A stretch of DNA of 64,000 bases from Sialis fuliginosa (lineage: Eukaryota; Arthropoda; Insecta; Megaloptera; Sialidae). This document shows, in pieces, positions 61,491 to 64,000 of this stretch; the stretch's first letter is position 1, and each line of letters begins with the position of its first letter. Below the pieces are notes generated by a model that was not told where the DNA came from, made no database searches, and saw only the letters and a program-made list of their open reading frames with translations. Both the position numbers and the translations under genes were made by a program. The DNA is taken from assembly GCA_961205875.1 (NCBI GenBank), contig OY540822.1, positions 560,501 through 624,500 of the forward strand, given 5' to 3'.

Positions 61491-63715
61491 ACTAGTGTTA
61501 ATCGAAGTTTTTCCAGCTAAAGAGATAAAAAATATGTTTGTAGCCTATAAATATTTGTAATTTTAATATTTTGTCATATTTATAACATAAGTACATATTA
61601 TATATTATACAGGGTGTACTTTATAATTAAAAAAACATTTTTTTGTTCTAATAGTTATTTTTTGATTTATTGATAAATGCAGGTCAATTTAACACAATTT
61701 TTATCTCTTTCTATTTCTATATATTCATAAATTATTATAAAATAACCATAAAATAACTTTACAAGTGCATAATTATACATAACGAAAACAAAATTGGACG
61801 AGAACCGTTACTTTTCTTAAATTGTCATATATGTCATTCTACTTGTAATGAACAAAATTCATTAAAAAATAATTTTACAGGATGGCAGATTAACACATCT
61901 GATAGAAAATTGACTGTTCTTTAATATTTGTCCTATTAATTTTTCTCGTGAGAAAACCCGTTTACGAAATATTTGAGCATGAACGCAAATTTTACCGCGC
62001 GCGCAAATTTTCTCATAATTTTAACCCCCATTTATACCGTAACGGTGACTCTTATCGTAAAATTTATAATAACAGCTTTTGTTTAGAATCTAATAAACAT
62101 TATTTTGGGTGTTTTCTATTTGTGTCGTCCGGATAACCATTTGCGAGATAAATAAGAAAAACTAAATCCACGGAGATATTTTTGCCCCTAAAAGGGGAAC
62201 CACACGGGTTTTTTAAATGTCGCCATTTCTAGTTTTGTAGAGGAAGGTTTAATGTACAACTGTACCAATTTTCATGCTTCTATCAAAAAGTGCAGATGAA
62301 AAGTTCTTAACGTCCGGACTATAATTACCAAAGTCCACAAATATAATTTGTTTTTTAAATTATAGCCTTTTATTTTGTTTATTATGTTTTTTTTCTCCAG
62401 TAATCACTTATAAATAGTATGACTTTTTTCCGTCACATCAGGGCCTCCTTAACCCCGGGCCCCCAGACTGGAGCCCTGTCACAATCCTCCTTTGTTAGGG
62501 CCATGATTTTACTCTAGATATAATAAATTCATATATTAATATTAATTCACTCAATGGGATAAAAATGTAATATACTTTTCAGTTTATGGGAAAGGAGTCC
62601 AAAAAAATGTTTTTTTCAAAAATCTCATCATTTCTGTTTTTGGGTTATCATTCTACGACCGTATACCAAATTTCATCTTAATCGGTATAAAATTTATATA
62701 GCGAAACTATAATAATTCGGGCAAGACATACACGAGTGTATGCCATAAGGGTTCCGAAGTACGTACTACGTGAAATGTTTGGAACCACTTACAGGTGCAT
62801 TTTTAAGTTAAAGTTAAAATATATAAAAGTGTCAAGTTCTACTAATTGATATCTATGTATATTTTGACACCCCACTTGCCTAGATATCAAAATAAAAAAT
62901 TCTATGACGCCCCTCCCTATAATTCCAAAATTTAAAATTATATTGTTGACTTTAGTATTTGTCGTAGTAGTCCCACCAAAACCTCGTTACCAAATTTTTT
63001 TCAGATTTTTTGAGCCAGTAGTTACAGAGATAGAGGGTGGGGGGGGGGGGGGGGGGGGCAAAATAAAACACTGCTTTTAGCCCCTTACAGGCGCCATTTT
63101 TGAGTTAGAAAAAAAATAAAAAATATGGTCATGTTCTACGAATTGAGATATACATTTTGACATATCACACGGCTTGGTATTCATTTTTTTTGTTTTTTTT
63201 TGGGTTTGCTTTAAAGCCCCCTAGAGGCACCATTTTTGATTTAAAAAAAATAGAAAAAGGGTCAAATTCCGCTTGTTTGGTTTTACATTTTAACGTGCCA
63301 CATGCCTTGATATAAAAAAAAATATTTTTTTACCTAGCTTTAGCTCATTATTGCCCGCCCTGAAAAATTATTTATTCAATAAATTTGTACATATTTTACT
63401 AGAGGGTATCATTTTACATGTTCAGTAAAAATTTCAAGTTTCTAGCTTATATAGTTTACGAGCTATTTGGCTTTGAGTGATAAGGACGGACGGACGGACG
63501 ACAAAGTGAGATTAATAGGGTTTCTTCGGAACTCTAAAAAGGTTGACGGATTAACTACCAAAGCAACAACAAAAAAATGTTGGATTAAACTAACAGAAAT
63601 ATTCAATAATTATTTATTTACGTTCATAATAATTATGAAATAATTTAAATATTTGAAAATTACACTACAAATCACACTACCTATAATATTGGCGTGTATT
63701 TAAATGCACTTTTGC
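61491..63715. other. Repeat fragments, no gene seen
   Basis: 62570-62710 is a GACG-family fragment lacking its microsatellite; 62730-63000 repeats 47145-47415; a G-run of more than 20 bases lies at about 63037-63058; GACG repeat at 63484-63500. Confidence 0.5.
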
Positions 63716-64000
63716 TTCCTCGCAATATCTAAGATACGAGAAACTTTGTGATCGTTTTAGAATGAGACAAAAAAAATGTTCTCCGATTTCAAAATTTTAA
63801 ATTTATCTTTCCGTTTCACGCCAAGACAAACACTTTCCGTTCCGTGTCTGTCTGTCTGTCCGTTCGTGTGTCCGTCTGTCCCCTGAATCCTTGTCACACG
63901 CATAACTCATAAACCACTAAACCGATATTATTGAAACTTGGTCGGATGGTTGGGTTTGGTTTGAGGACGGTCCCATTTCAAAAACATCAAAATCGTGTGT
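63716..64000 (-). mobile_element. SSR-bearing repeat element, copy C, cut by window end
   Basis: Inverted relative to copies A and B: CCTCGCAATATCTAAGATAC first, then the GTCTGTCTGTC run at 63845-63880 and TCAAAATCGTGTGT at the window edge. Continues beyond 64000. Confidence 0.7.

Noticed and set aside
1..64000. tRNA or rRNA genes
   Set aside because: No cloverleaf-compatible A/B-box pairs or rRNA core motifs were recognised by eye; a covariance-model scan would be needed to exclude them.

Overview
The window is strongly AT-rich eukaryotic DNA: one multi-exon gene in a landscape of non-autonomous transposable elements. The spliced gene, GT-AG introns, many TA/TTAA/8-bp-duplication MITEs and SSR-bearing repeats (GACG, GTCT) point to an arthropod, most likely an insect. 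A hemipteran such as an aphid relative is plausible, but that is inference and cannot be settled from sequence alone. I see no rRNA, tRNA, CRISPR array or bacterial-style operon.

The centrepiece is a plus-strand gene spanning about 6.1-27.3 kb. Its last exon (25228-27273) encodes a 681-residue stretch with N-terminal Cys/His zinc-finger-like motifs, a tyrosine-recombinase domain with all expected catalytic positions (R-K-R-H-Y) and a C-terminal Myb/SANT-like segment. Upstream, in the same phase, lie a 51-bp exon (25102-25152) and two 99-bp exons (24639, 24923). Beyond a 12.8-kb intron lies a tandem array of 17 further 99-bp exons (6420-11790), repeated every 280-289 bp. Every 99-bp copy has a polypyrimidine-AG acceptor, is open in only one frame, is exactly 33 codons long and contains two copies of a 10-residue motif (PNLFxEDQNx). 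Indels fall only in the introns. Two array copies have lost the GT donor and one partial copy at the left edge is decayed. No first exon or promoter was recognised.

Layout: 1-2.26 kb, AT-rich with an 82-bp tandem repeat split by a Harbinger-like MITE; 2.26-6.1 kb, two foldback elements plus tandem duplications; 6.1-11.9 kb, exon array, interrupted once by a 738-bp TTAA MITE; 11.9-24.5 kb, nested long inverted-repeat elements forming one huge intron; 24.6-27.3 kb, last exons and recombinase; 27.3-35 kb, further TA-flanked foldbacks and Helitron-like fragments; 35-40.7 kb, mostly featureless AT-rich DNA; 40.7-52.4 kb, more foldbacks, a hAT MITE with an 8-bp duplication and a 2.5-kb inverted repeat; 53.8-55.9 kb, a GC-rich block that I read as a solo LTR with a 45-bp minisatellite; 56-64 kb, further foldbacks and SSR-bearing elements, one cut by the window end.

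About a dozen and a half separate foldback elements occur in 64 kb. Most short ORFs in the window lie in their arms, in microsatellites or in AT-rich noise, and I do not regard them as genes.
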